Shown: positions 17,673-27,003 of the stretch, piece after piece
Layout: each line of letters begins with the position of its first letter
Numbering within the stretch: position 1 is the first letter of the stretch
Notes under the pieces: generated by a model
Told to the model about the DNA's origin: nothing
What the model saw: the letters and a program-made list of their open reading frames with translations, nothing else
Database searches by the model: none
Origin: Idiomarina zobellii
Lineage (GTDB): Bacteria; Pseudomonadota; Gammaproteobacteria; Enterobacterales; Alteromonadaceae
Assembly (NCBI RefSeq): GCF_900100855.1
Contig: NZ_FNCB01000016.1
Location: 1-57,035, forward strand
Length of the DNA stretch: 57,035 bases
Direction of reading: 5' to 3'
Program-made: the position numbers and the translations under genes

Positions 17673-20552
17673 TTAGCGGTTATAAAACGGCGCTCTGTTA
17701 TCCGTATAGTCATACAAACGGGCGCGACGTTGCAACTGTTGTCCACCATTTCGTGATAATGGTACCCAGGTAAAGCCAACGCGCTCACGTGTCGGACGCA
17801 CACTCATTAAGTCGAACGGTATGCTAATGAAGAAGCCTTTGGTAAAGCTTCCTTCACCATACTCTTCCGATGACACATCCGTAAAGGCCGCATACGCACC
17901 GGCAACCACACCGCTGTCAAAGCGTTTTTGCATGGTCACCTGTACACCTTTGTCTTTCGCCAGGAACTGGCCAAAGTCTAACTGCAATAACGAGTCAGAC
18001 AACCATGGCATTTGATAATACACACTAGCAAAACCTGTCGTCACTTCGTAATCTAAGAAACCGGCACCGCCTTCAAAGTCACGTTTACGAACCCGGTTAG
18101 CATTCAAACCAAAGGCCCACCGACTGTCTACCGGCTTATAAAGCACTTCGGCCCCCAAGCCACCGTACATACGCTCTAAATAACCGGCATAAGCCATGGC
18201 AAACCAGTCCTGCCCTAAACGTTTGTGGTAGGTTACCTGCGCTGAGTCTAACCAAATGTCACTTTGTACATATTTACGAATGTCAGTACGCACCGGCGGT
18301 AGCGCATCTCGTCCACCACCTAAGAACAGAAAGTCGTCATAGTTAGTAGCAATGTTAAAGCCTACCTCACCAAACAACTCAATATTGTCATTCAGCCAAC
18401 GACGGCCAAAGGCGTACACACCCAACTGGTAGGTATAGAAGGTTTCCGGGTTACCAAAGCTTTGGTCCAGGAAAGGCTTCAGGCCATAGCGGTTGGTGAA
18501 CTTATTCTCAGGGTTCAGCATCCAGCTATCGTCGCCGCGCTCAGGCATATCCGGCGACTCCAGTCGAACGAACAAGTCGTCCACTTCGTCAACGTCTTTG
18601 CCCGGCTCCCGGTTAAGCACCCTATCTTTAAACTGTTCGGCATCAATTTTGGTATTCACGTTCGGGTCAAACAGCGTCATATCGACCATATTGTAGGTTT
18701 TTACACTGTCGGGTAATTCCGCCGCCATAACGCGAGCCGCCCGGTCATAAGCTTCGTCACTGTCACGGTAACGGAAGTGGTAAGCATACATCGTCACTTC
18801 ATCGTCTTCCGCCGCAAAGCGCGCTCCGCTAAACGCCATTTGTTCACGCATAGTGCGGTTCATTCCTGCCCAGTCTACGTCGGCCAATGACTCTTTGCGC
18901 TTTTCTTCCGTTGGGACGACCTTATCTGGCGTCACCTTTATCTGGTTCAGCGTATTGAAGTTGGTGCGCAGGCTGAAGTTGAACATGAGCGTATTACCGC
19001 GCTCGTAACTCAGTTGCACATCGAAGTAATCAGAAACCTGATAATTAGCACCAAAGTTCCAGCGGCTGTCTTGTTTTATCGGTACGCCGGCACGCTCGGT
19101 CGAGTAGTCGTTACCGTCATACTCAACTTTCAGACTAAGCGGCTCCCATGGGGTTTGATACTCCAAGCCACCGAACACGGCCATAGGTCCGGTAAACCAG
19201 CGGTCAAATTCAACCTTACCGCCGTTGCCGCCGAAGCTAGTTTCTCGTTGGCAGTACTCGTCGGACAATTCACAAAATGGGTTGGTGAAGTCGTCATGGG
19301 TCCCCATGCGCCCAAAGCCCAACCCTAAGCTCACATCAACCGGGCCAAAACGTTTATTCGCGACTAGGTATTCCGCATCAAACAAGCCGGTACCGGCAAA
19401 GTCACGAAAACCCACGCTCACTTCCGGCAGCCAATAACTCTCTTCCCATAAACGGGCTTTAATATCAAAGCCTTTATCGGCAAGAATGTTGTCACCACTA
19501 AAGTCCGGCACATCACTGTACAGTTTATTCGGAAATTCCGTATAAAACGCCGTGGTTTCTAACCAAGGCAACAACTGCAGACTCACTGTATAGCGGCGAT
19601 ACTCATCCATATCGGTGTAGCTAAGTGCAAAAGCGCCTTCATCCATCATGCGGGCTGTCGGATTCTGTAATAACCCCACCGAGCCATAATCGTTATAACT
19701 GGGCGATAAATCACGGCGCGACCAATGCCATTCTGAGGTGGGTGTTGCGCTTACCTGATACACAGGCGCGTTAGTTGCTGAACGAACCGATGTATCTGCC
19801 ACAAAATGCTTCAACAAACCCCGAATGTCGTCATTCAAGGACTTATATTTTGGCGGTAGCTGATTCGGCTCAAAGCCTAACCAAAGAATATTGCCGGGCA
19901 TAAGCTCGGTGTCACTTTGTTTGTAGTACGCCCAGTTAGTTTGTTGTTCGTCATCAACAGACACCACCGTCGCAACGTTTTTGTTATAGCCATCAAGTAA
20001 CTCAGATTGCTCTTCAACACTACTCAGCCAATTTGCGACTGTCTTTCCTGTATGAAATGCGTACTTACCTGGCTTACTGACTAAGCCATACATATAAATA
20101 TGCTCTGGGCGTTCAGGCAAAACTAGCGAGTAACTTCCTTCCGGCAACAGTGGGTTGTCAGCTAAATTTTGGCGCGTTTGCTCAATGCGTATGTGGCCCC
20201 AGTATTGTTGCCCCAGCTGCCAGCCCTTAATTTGCCCTTGCAACATCAGCGCGGCATCGGCTTTGTCGGTTTCACGGCGGCCGCGCCAATAAGCTTCCAG
20301 CTCAGCCAACTGCAATAGTATATTTTGTTTTTTACGTTCTAAGTCAGCAGCCTCATCGGTTTTAACCAAGCGCACAGCCGGCCAATAGACATCCGCCAGA
20401 AGGCCTTGCTCTTCAATGGCGTTCAAAGCTTGTTTAAGTCGAACCGGCCCCTCAAATTGCACCTGTTTGGTTTCTGCGTTTGCCACGTCTGATTCCGCCA
20501 AAACGGCCATAGCGAATAAAGCAATAAGAATACGTTTCATAACATCACTCAT
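17673..20552 (-). CDS. GfcC-YjbH (GfcD) fusion, capsule/O-antigen export protein
   Basis: The 959-residue protein combines two proteins that are separate in E. coli. After a signal peptide (about 1-27), residues to about 255 resemble GfcC/YjbG (a DUF1017-type segment with GSYSLVLPERPEHIYMYGLV and ending in a helix-rich WLGFEPNQLPPKYKSLNDDI). From about 280 on it is a YjbH/GfcD-type outer-membrane beta-barrel (SVGLLQNPTARMMDEGAFALSY at the start, many alternating aromatic strands). It overlaps gfcB by four bases (ATGA). Family members are needed for assembly or export of group 4 capsule and of the Vibrio O-antigen capsule (wbf genes). The fusion ensures a 1:1 ratio of both parts. Confidence 0.8.
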   Translation of the reverse strand: MSDVMKRILIALFAMAVLAESDVANAETKQVQFEGPVRLKQALNAIEEQGLLADVYWPAVRLVKTDEAADLERKKQNILLQLAELEAYWRGRRETDKADAALMLQGQIKGWQLGQQYWGHIRIEQTRQNLADNPLLPEGSYSLVLPERPEHIYMYGLVSKPGKYAFHTGKTVANWLSSVEEQSELLDGYNKNVATVVSVDDEQQTNWAYYKQSDTELMPGNILWLGFEPNQLPPKYKSLNDDIRGLLKHFVADTSVRSATNAPVYQVSATPTSEWHWSRRDLSPSYNDYGSVGLLQNPTARMMDEGAFALSYTDMDEYRRYTVSLQLLPWLETTAFYTEFPNKLYSDVPDFSGDNILADKGFDIKARLWEESYWLPEVSVGFRDFAGTGLFDAEYLVANKRFGPVDVSLGLGFGRMGTHDDFTNPFCELSDEYCQRETSFGGNGGKVEFDRWFTGPMAVFGGLEYQTPWEPLSLKVEYDGNDYSTERAGVPIKQDSRWNFGANYQVSDYFDVQLSYERGNTLMFNFSLRTNFNTLNQIKVTPDKVVPTEEKRKESLADVDWAGMNRTMREQMAFSGARFAAEDDEVTMYAYHFRYRDSDEAYDRAARVMAAELPDSVKTYNMVDMTLFDPNVNTKIDAEQFKDRVLNREPGKDVDEVDDLFVRLESPDMPERGDDSWMLNPENKFTNRYGLKPFLDQSFGNPETFYTYQLGVYAFGRRWLNDNIELFGEVGFNIATNYDDFLFLGGGRDALPPVRTDIRKYVQSDIWLDSAQVTYHKRLGQDWFAMAYAGYLERMYGGLGAEVLYKPVDSRWAFGLNANRVRKRDFEGGAGFLDYEVTTGFASVYYQMPWLSDSLLQLDFGQFLAKDKGVQVTMQKRFDSGVVAGAYAAFTDVSSEEYGEGSFTKGFFISIPFDLMSVRPTRERVGFTWVPLSRNGGQQLQRRARLYDYTDNRAPFYNR

Positions 20553-21232
20553 TGGGCTGACTCTGAGTTATTGGTGCGACCAATCCAGGTGACCTGGGTA
20601 AGGTTTAATAGCGGCTTATTGGGAATAATGCGTTGCTCGCTTTTTATGACATGACCGTCCTGTTCCACCCAGAATCGATTTACAAAGCGCTCGCCGGTTA
20701 GAAGAAACTTACCCGCTTCTTCGACTTGTGTCGCCGTTGCCTGACCATAAGGCATAGCCAGTTGCTCAGGCTGCTTCACAGTGAAAGTCGACTGCACGTT
20801 TCGGCTAACACGAGTGCCGTCGTCGAACTGGTAGTCATAAGCGCGCTGCCAGGTGTTATTACAAGACTGAGGGGCTGTTACAATGCAGCGCAATGGGTCA
20901 TTCTTTAAATTCGAAACGCTCAACAGGTTATCGTCCAGGCTTTGGGTGCGTGTAACGCGCCCATTCTCAAGAACGAAGGTCTCTTTCTCGGCAGTAATAA
21001 AATGGTACTTATTCGGTTTATTAACAAAGCCTAAAACAATCAGGCTTCGGGCTTTTCCCTGCCACTGAGCATACAAAGAGGTGTAAGGGAAGTTATCTAT
21101 TTCTTCAGCGCTTAGCTCTGCATCTTCAGTGTCTTTAAACGCATATTCAACCGTTTCACGAACTTCGTCCGTGACGGCTGTACAGCCCGCTAAAATAAGT
21201 AAGAAACCAGCAAAGAGTCCGTTCCGAATCAT
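20549..21232 (-). CDS. GfcB/YjbF-family lipoprotein
   Basis: This outer-membrane lipoprotein (lipobox LAGC) belongs to the YjbF/GfcB family: conserved blocks are YTSLYAQWQGKARSLIVLGF and TRTQSLDDNLLSV. It has a pair of cysteines (RCIVTAPQSCN) that may form a disulfide. I start it at the ATG at 21232 (227 residues); an upstream in-frame GTG at 21244 would add four residues. It is the first gene after a terminator-like hairpin and is coupled to the GfcC-YjbH gene. Its role in capsule assembly is known only genetically. Confidence 0.8.
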   Translation of the reverse strand: MIRNGLFAGFLLILAGCTAVTDEVRETVEYAFKDTEDAELSAEEIDNFPYTSLYAQWQGKARSLIVLGFVNKPNKYHFITAEKETFVLENGRVTRTQSLDDNLLSVSNLKNDPLRCIVTAPQSCNNTWQRAYDYQFDDGTRVSRNVQSTFTVKQPEQLAMPYGQATATQVEEAGKFLLTGERFVNRFWVEQDGHVIKSEQRIIPNKPLLNLTQVTWIGRTNNSESAQ

Positions 21233-21262
21233 AAGAAGTCTCACAAGTTAAGCTATCACGCA

Positions 21263-21292
21263 TAAAAAAATACCGCCAAACGGCGGTATTTT
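21263..21292 (-). terminator. terminator/attenuator between gfcA-like and gfcB genes
   Basis: Read leftward, the perfect stem ataccgcc-gttt-ggcggtat is followed by eight T (21270-21263). It sits 58 bases after the gfcA-like stop and 30 bases before the gfcB start. Because the genes point the same way, partial read-through would give much more of the small GfcA-like protein than of GfcB and YjbH. Confidence 0.8.
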
Positions 21293-21350
21293 ATCACAGC
21301 TCTTTTAAAGTGTTCACTGCGAAGCGCTTCGCAATTAACACAATAAGCTA

Positions 21351-21641
21351 TTACTGAGCTGGAATAGTAATAGTGTAGGTGTTAGTACCTGTACCAGTAA
21401 CCGTTACGATTGGGTCTGGATCTGTTGGATCTTCAGGGTCGTCAACTATTGGGTTTGATGAGCTGTCAGAAACAACGGCTACAGTTGCTGCTGCTGCAAC
21501 ACCTGCAAATACTAATGCCTGAGTTGACATGCCACCGATGCCAGCGCCTGAAGCACCTTCACCAGCTGCACCGTCTTGTGCCATTGCTGGTGCAGTCGCT
21601 AAACCTAACGCAGCAATAACTGATAATGCTAAAGTTTTCAT
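21351..21641 (-). CDS. GfcA/YjbE-like small exported protein
   Basis: A 96-residue protein with signal peptide (cleavage after APAMA, residue 21), a glycine/alanine-rich hydrophobic stretch (about 38-57) and an acidic, proline/threonine-rich tail. I chose the ATG at 21641 because gagg lies eight bases upstream and the signal peptide begins there; the longer frame from 21746 has no such site. Size, composition and position before gfcB match GfcA/YjbE, a threonine-rich peptide of unknown function. A terminator after the gene suggests it is made in excess of the rest of the operon. Confidence 0.65.
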   Translation of the reverse strand: MKTLALSVIAALGLATAPAMAQDGAAGEGASGAGIGGMSTQALVFAGVAAAATVAVVSDSSSNPIVDDPEDPTDPDPIVTVTGTGTNTYTITIPAQ

Positions 21642-21776
21642 AATATTAACCTCACTCCCGAGATATTGATACATGTATCGCTGTAGACTGAAAACACTCC
21701 AGTTAACAGCAACTTTCATAGTATGTTTATACGCTGCTAAATGCAAACTGGATTTATAAATTTTCAGTAAAATTTG

Positions 21777-24518
21777 TTAAATACTGTTAATAGCAGCCAC
21801 TGCTACCGCCGTGTTATACAAAATGGTGGTAACCTGTGACCAAAGCTCAAGATCTTCTGTGTAAGTTGTGTCCATAGGCACAATAATAGCATCGCCCGGG
21901 CCTAGCTGTGAGCTTTCGCTAAAGCTAAACCAACTGCTGCCGCCTTCGTAACGTTCAATGGCCCCGTTGGCTTTAACAATATAAATGCGATCTTCGTCCG
22001 CTTTTTCTTTAGTGCCACCACTGCGGTCAATGTACTCTTCCACCGATACGTCAGGGTCGAAACGGTAGGACGTTGCCATTTGCACTTCACCCATAATACT
22101 CACCGAGTCATTACGGGAAGGAACGTGCAAGGTATCACCGTCTTTTAACTGAACGTCGTTGGCACCATTAGCGCTTAACAGTTTCGGCAAGTCCATAATT
22201 AGACGACCCACCGGCTCTGCCGACAGCAAGTCAGCCAACAACGTGCGCATTTCATCATAAGAAACGCGACTATCGCCGGTGCCAGTCAGCATATTTCCGG
22301 CAACTTCGCGCTGAAGCTCTTGCGCCAGAATTTTTTTACGCTCTTGCTCCTGCTTGCGCAGCTCTTCACGAGTAAACACCGCACCTTTTATAAACGCATG
22401 CTCTGTAAAGCCACCTGCCCGTTCAATAAGCTGCGTGAGAGTTTCCCCCCGCTTAATGGCGTAGGTTCCCGGGAAGCGGACTTCCCCCCGCAGGGTTACT
22501 TCATAGGTATTTTGCCACTCAGGAATACTCAATACATTTAAGCGGTCACGACCTTGTAACGGAACATCCATAGCGCCTTGCAGAACATTGTTTAAGGCAA
22601 CAGTAACGTAGTCTGTCTTCGTGGTGTCTTTATTGAACTCAAAGCGAGTAATTTCAGCTCGTTTTAAGTAGGCCGAGTCTTTAACTCCGCCAGCGGCTTC
22701 CACCAAGCGACTAACACTGGCGTTTTCCACTAACGGATACACGCCAGGGTGGTTTACCTCACCAGACACATAGACTAACGGCGTATTACCGTTACTGGTA
22801 CGCTGACGCTGTATACGCTGCATAATCGGCTCTAATAGCTTGTCGCGCGAATACAGCGCTAAGTCTTCTTCGGCAACTTCAACGTCGTCTTCATCGGGTG
22901 AGCCGAACAAATCAGACAGCGGTGTTAAACGGCGCTCTTCTGCCAAACGCTCCCGCTCTTCCTCTTCTGACGCTTTAGCGTCTTTAACCAAGTCTTTCAA
23001 AAACGCCTGACGGTAATCACTTAATAGTTCCTGACGCTCTTCCGCCTGACGCTCTTGCTTGGTTAAAGTAAAGCGAGAGAGTTTCTGCTTTTCTTCTTCT
23101 TTCGTCTGATAGCGGCTAAAAATGACAATTTGGTCACGCTCTTGCAGTTGTAAGTTCTCACCTTCAACGCCAGAAATAGCCTCTGCTACGTTAAACTGGT
23201 ACAAGCTCAAGTCACGTTTCGTACCAGTTTCACGCACAACAAGGCCATAGCCTAGGTCAGCCTGCTCTAATAAGTCCTGACGGCTATCGAGCAAAATATC
23301 GTTAATGCGAATGCCCGGCTTCCACTCATAATGTCCCGGGCGAGTCACCGCGCCCACTAACAATAGGCTATTATTAAGCGACTCTGACACCTGACGAAGC
23401 GTTAATACGTCACCACCTTTCAATTCTTTGCTCAGTTCCGCGTTTGAGGTTAAGTCAACCGTACTAATAACTCGCTGGCCTCGAACAATACGCTCGAGCT
23501 GTGCCGACGCTAAGTAAGCGTCGTCTTCACTACCACCAGCAAAACGCAATGCGTCTTTTAAAGTTTCATCGCCTTTTAGCTCATATAAAGCCGGACGTTT
23601 AACCTGGCCTTTAACGGTCACCATGTCACCACGTGCCGGAATGAAAACGACATCGCCACTTTGCAAAATGCGGTCGTCAGACGCGTCGCCTTTTAATAGC
23701 AAGTCGTACAAGTCAAAGTCTACAATAACCTCGCCAGCACGCATTAGCCGAATAGAACGCAGTGACGCAATGTCCGACACACCACCGGCAACATACAGCG
23801 CTTGGCTAATGGTCGACAGCGAGCTTACCGTGTAAGAGCCCGGCTTATAGGCTTCTCCAGCAATAAACACCTGAATGGAGCGCAGCTCACCCATAGAAAC
23901 AGCTGCATTAAAGCCAATAAGGCGCTGTTTTACCTGATTTTGAATTAGCTCCTGCATTAAGGTGTAGCTTAAGCCCGCAACCGTTAGCTCGCCTAAGTCA
24001 GGAATAACCACTTTACCTTCTCGGTCAATGGTTAAGTCGTAGGTGCGGTTTTCTTTACCAAAAAGCTGAATTTTAATGGTGTCGCCAACGCCCATAATGT
24101 AACTGGAAGGCACTGGTGCATAAGAGGTGGGTGCAAACGTTTTTGGCTCGCCGGAAAACAAGTCATAGCCGAATGCTTTTAACTCATCATCGTCACGAGT
24201 GAACTGAGCTTCTAAGTCTTCCGGAATTATCGGGTCGCCATTTTTATCAAAACGAGTACCTCGCGGGAAAACGACATCTTCTTGTTGCTGGCTCTTGCTG
24301 CCTGAGCTTGAAGAAGAACCGTTTAACTGATCCAACATGCTGGGGTCAATGCCAAACTGTCGGGCAAGAGCTTCCTGCTGAGCACGGGGCAGTTTTTTTA
24401 ACTGCTCAATTTGAGCCTGGCTCGGCATAGACTGCGCATGTGCCGTTACTGAATTACCTAAAGCCACAACAGCAACGAGCAGTACCATACTCGACAAGAT
24501 AGACTTCCAAGAAATCAA
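21777..24518 (-). CDS. large multi-SLBB polysaccharide export protein (Wza/GfcE/OtnA-like)
   Basis: The 913-residue protein has a signal peptide (about 1-29), a poly-Ser linker, a polysaccharide-export (PES) domain near residues 135-215 (YIMGVGDTIKIQLFGKENRTYDLTIDREGKVVIPDLG), and several SLBB repeats (around 215-290, 300-375, 385-470, 600-680, 690-760, 830-900). A charged, coiled segment (about 480-575) splits the SLBB blocks. It is more than twice as long as Wza (379) and resembles the Vibrio OtnA/WbfF type. It forms the outer-membrane or periplasmic channel for capsule or O-antigen. It starts with TTG at 24518 (aagggg upstream). No Wzc kinase or Wzb phosphatase gene lies nearby. Confidence 0.85.
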   Translation of the reverse strand: MISWKSILSSMVLLVAVVALGNSVTAHAQSMPSQAQIEQLKKLPRAQQEALARQFGIDPSMLDQLNGSSSSSGSKSQQQEDVVFPRGTRFDKNGDPIIPEDLEAQFTRDDDELKAFGYDLFSGEPKTFAPTSYAPVPSSYIMGVGDTIKIQLFGKENRTYDLTIDREGKVVIPDLGELTVAGLSYTLMQELIQNQVKQRLIGFNAAVSMGELRSIQVFIAGEAYKPGSYTVSSLSTISQALYVAGGVSDIASLRSIRLMRAGEVIVDFDLYDLLLKGDASDDRILQSGDVVFIPARGDMVTVKGQVKRPALYELKGDETLKDALRFAGGSEDDAYLASAQLERIVRGQRVISTVDLTSNAELSKELKGGDVLTLRQVSESLNNSLLLVGAVTRPGHYEWKPGIRINDILLDSRQDLLEQADLGYGLVVRETGTKRDLSLYQFNVAEAISGVEGENLQLQERDQIVIFSRYQTKEEEKQKLSRFTLTKQERQAEERQELLSDYRQAFLKDLVKDAKASEEEERERLAEERRLTPLSDLFGSPDEDDVEVAEEDLALYSRDKLLEPIMQRIQRQRTSNGNTPLVYVSGEVNHPGVYPLVENASVSRLVEAAGGVKDSAYLKRAEITRFEFNKDTTKTDYVTVALNNVLQGAMDVPLQGRDRLNVLSIPEWQNTYEVTLRGEVRFPGTYAIKRGETLTQLIERAGGFTEHAFIKGAVFTREELRKQEQERKKILAQELQREVAGNMLTGTGDSRVSYDEMRTLLADLLSAEPVGRLIMDLPKLLSANGANDVQLKDGDTLHVPSRNDSVSIMGEVQMATSYRFDPDVSVEEYIDRSGGTKEKADEDRIYIVKANGAIERYEGGSSWFSFSESSQLGPGDAIIVPMDTTYTEDLELWSQVTTILYNTAVAVAAINSI

Positions 24519-24626
24519 AGCGCTTCCCCTTTATGTTTATTACTTAATTTGCACCCGGATAATCGCAGCATTTTATAAGCTAACTTCCAAAAAAGCTACG
24601 GTAGCTTCACGTTATCTACGTAAACC
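24519..24626 (-). promoter_or_regulatory. gap between cysC and the export operon (terminator plus leader)
   Basis: The 108 bases hold the cysC terminator (24589-24607) and, after it, an AT-rich stretch that must contain the promoter of the wza-like gene. There is no ops element here, unlike the upstream polysaccharide operon. Confidence 0.4.
24589..24607 (-). terminator. intrinsic terminator after cysC
   Basis: Read leftward, the stem aagcta-ccg-tagctt (24607-24593) is followed by T-rich sequence (24594-24589). It lies 20 bases after the cysC stop and is the first good terminator downstream of wzz in the 25.7-kb leftward gene series. Confidence 0.65.
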
Positions 24627-25223
24627 TTAGTAAGGTATCATGCCTTTGTTTTTCAAATACTGCACCACTTGCTCTGCTGCTTGCTCTATGGTCATTTCAT
24701 CAGTTTTTAAATGCACTTCCGGCTTCTCTGGTGCCTCATAGGGCGACGAAATACCCGTAAAGTGAGAAATGTCACCAGCACGGGCTTTTTTATAGAGGCC
24801 TTTAGGGTCTCGATGCTCGCAGATTTCCAGCGGCGTATCGACGAAAACTTCAATAAAACCTTCGCCCGCTAATTCACGCGCTTGCGCCCTATCAGCAATA
24901 AAAGGAGAAATGAACGCCGTACCAACAATAAGGCCTGCGTCTAAAAACAAGCGACTGACTTCAGTAATGCGTCGAATGTTCTCAACACGGTCAGTGTCGT
25001 TAAAGCCCAAATCTTTATTCAGGCCATGGCGAACGTTATCGCCATCTAACAGGTAAGTGTGGCAACCCAGCTCAAACAATTTACGGTCAACAGCATTAGC
25101 AATGGTTGACTTGCCGGAGCCACTTAACCCTGTATACCAAAGCAATGCGGGTTGGTGTTGTTTCTGCGTCACACGGTCATTGTGCGAAACGGCGGCATCA
25201 TGCCAGACAATATTTTCTGTCAT
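24627..25223 (-). CDS. cysC: adenylylsulfate (APS) kinase
   Basis: The 198-residue enzyme phosphorylates APS to PAPS. The P-loop is GLSGSGKS (32-39), followed by LLDGDNVRHGLNKDLGF (APS-binding) and the FISPFIADR and FIEVFVDTPLE motifs. It is the last gene of the sulfate block cysD-cysN-permease-cysC and ends just before a terminator. There is no PAPS reductase or sulfite reductase gene nearby, so in this place PAPS is probably meant for the sulfotransferases of the same gene cluster; it could also serve cysteine synthesis. Confidence 0.93.
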   Translation of the reverse strand: MTENIVWHDAAVSHNDRVTQKQHQPALLWYTGLSGSGKSTIANAVDRKLFELGCHTYLLDGDNVRHGLNKDLGFNDTDRVENIRRITEVSRLFLDAGLIVGTAFISPFIADRAQARELAGEGFIEVFVDTPLEICEHRDPKGLYKKARAGDISHFTGISSPYEAPEKPEVHLKTDEMTIEQAAEQVVQYLKNKGMIPY

Positions 25224-25269
25224 TGGTTTGTCATCTTGTCAGTTATGGAAAAATTGTACCGCAGGGGTC

Positions 25270-26994
25270 TTAAAACGGAAACACTAACGGAATAAGCCAC
25301 AAGCTCATTGCAATGTAGGTTGCCGAAACAGGCAGGCCTGCGAGCAAGAAGTGCTTAAGCCGGTAATGGGTTGCGTTAAAGACCATCAGGTTGGTCTGAT
25401 AGCCGTATGGGGTAATAAAGCTGGCAGAGGCGGCAAAAGCAACGCCCATAACCATAGGGAACGGGTCTACCCCCATACCCAGCGCCAGAGAGTATGCGAC
25501 CGGGAACATCAGCGCAGCAGCGGCATTGTTGGTGACCAACTCTGTCAGTAGGTACGTCAGCAAAAAGACACCGGCAAAGGTTAAATACACACCATTGCCC
25601 GCCAACGACGTTGCCGCAAAGTCACCAATGGCGTCCGCAACCCCCGTGCTCTGCATAGCAGTCGCGAGGCACAAAGCGCTGGTCACTATCAGCCATATTT
25701 CAACCGGAAAACGGCGCTTAATTTCATTCAGCCGCAAACAACCGGTTGCAACCAATGCCGCCAACAGAAACAATACGCCCAGAAACAAAGAAGAGCCCGT
25801 CGCTACGGTTGCGCCTATCATGGCGACAAAGCCCCATAGCGTCAGTTTTTCACGCCAACCGCTAAGCATGTTCTCGGGGCGCACACCACTTAATACAAAG
25901 AAGTTTTTCGTTAAGTTAGTGCGGGCAGCAAAGTCGGGGCCCGTCGCCAGCAACAAAATGTCGCCGGCCCGCAAGCGCACATAACCTAGTCGACCATTAA
26001 TGCGCTCGCCCTCTCGTCGTATTGCTACCACGGCGGCATCAAAGCGAGCCCGGAAGCCACTTTCTTTTAGTGTTTGTCCACACAGTACAGACTCGGACTT
26101 AATCACCACCTCTGTCAGCTCATGCGTTTCCAGCCCTTTTTGCTCAGCAAAAAGTGACAGACCCGGGAACTGGTTCAGTACCTTCACCTTGCCAACATCC
26201 CCCGAGAAAATGAGCTTGTCGCCAGCCTGCAACACGTCGTAACGTGTCACCGGTCGCTTTATTTCTCCGTCACGGTGCAGTTCAGCTAAAAACAGATCTT
26301 CTAAATGGCGCAATCCCGCGGCTTCAACAGTTTGGCCTACTAAGGGTGAGTTGTTCTCAAGCTCTGCTTCTACAAAGTACTCTCGCCCACCTTCGTCGGC
26401 TTCGGTGAAGCTCGGTAGAAAACGACTCACCACAAACAGCACCAATAGCCCGGAGCCGAGAACACCAACACCCACCAGCGTGAAATCAAAAAACGCAAAG
26501 CCGCTGTGACCGGTTTCGGTAAATAAGCTGTTAACAATAAGGTTGGTAGAGGTACCAATAAGCGTCAGTGTACCGCCCATAATAGCCGCGTACGACAGAG
26601 GAATAAGCAATTTAGAGGCAGGAATGTAGCGGTTGCGCCGCACAGCGTTAAGCAGCGCTGCAACAACCGCTGTATTATTCAATACTGAAGAGGCTAGCGC
26701 GCTCAACCCCATAACGCGCCACGTGGTCAAGGCATTTGAACGACTAAACAGGTAACGCGACAGGGTTCTCAGTAAACTGGTTTTCTCTAGCGCAAAAGAA
26801 ATAAGCACCAGCATAACCAGTGTCGCCAGACCCGGGTTGGCTGCGTTCGACAGCAATGCGTCTTGCGACACCCAGCCACTGGCCACCGTAACAAGCATAG
26901 CGCCAGAGAAGATCATGGCAGAGCGCTCCTGGTAGCGTATAAGCAACACCACCATGAGCAACATCAGCCCTGCCAGTAATATCCCCGGCGTCAT
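25270..26994 (-). CDS. SLC13-type anion permease with TrkA-C domains, probable sulfate importer
   Basis: The 574-residue inner-membrane protein has two membrane halves (about 1-190 and 390-574) around two soluble TrkA-C (RCK_C) domains (about 205-285 and 295-375; VEAELENNSPLVGQTVEAAG and LRAGDILLLATG). The membrane halves contain the SLC13/CitM motifs (LIGTSTNLIVNSL and TNNAAAALMFPVAYSLA). Such proteins carry sulfate, dicarboxylates or phosphate with sodium. The position between cysN and cysC, nine bases after cysN, makes sulfate the likely substrate. Confidence 0.8.
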   Translation of the reverse strand: MTPGILLAGLMLLMVVLLIRYQERSAMIFSGAMLVTVASGWVSQDALLSNAANPGLATLVMLVLISFALEKTSLLRTLSRYLFSRSNALTTWRVMGLSALASSVLNNTAVVAALLNAVRRNRYIPASKLLIPLSYAAIMGGTLTLIGTSTNLIVNSLFTETGHSGFAFFDFTLVGVGVLGSGLLVLFVVSRFLPSFTEADEGGREYFVEAELENNSPLVGQTVEAAGLRHLEDLFLAELHRDGEIKRPVTRYDVLQAGDKLIFSGDVGKVKVLNQFPGLSLFAEQKGLETHELTEVVIKSESVLCGQTLKESGFRARFDAAVVAIRREGERINGRLGYVRLRAGDILLLATGPDFAARTNLTKNFFVLSGVRPENMLSGWREKLTLWGFVAMIGATVATGSSLFLGVLFLLAALVATGCLRLNEIKRRFPVEIWLIVTSALCLATAMQSTGVADAIGDFAATSLAGNGVYLTFAGVFLLTYLLTELVTNNAAAALMFPVAYSLALGMGVDPFPMVMGVAFAASASFITPYGYQTNLMVFNATHYRLKHFLLAGLPVSATYIAMSLWLIPLVFPF

Positions 26995-27003
26995 AGCGAC
27001 AGG

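Noticed and set aside
18292-18306. ops-like ggcggtagcgc on the plus strand, and ggcggtagct near 19852
   Set aside because: Both are inside the YjbH-fusion gene and antisense to all genes in the region.
21797-21810. second ops-like motif (GGCGGTAGCAGTG read leftward)
   Set aside because: It lies in the 3' end of the wza-like coding sequence (codons for Val/Ala), differs from ops after GGCGGTAGC, and has no pause hairpin.
25526-25984. 152-residue plus-strand open frame
   Set aside because: Shadow of the SLC13 permease gene on the other strand, no binding site and low-complexity composition.
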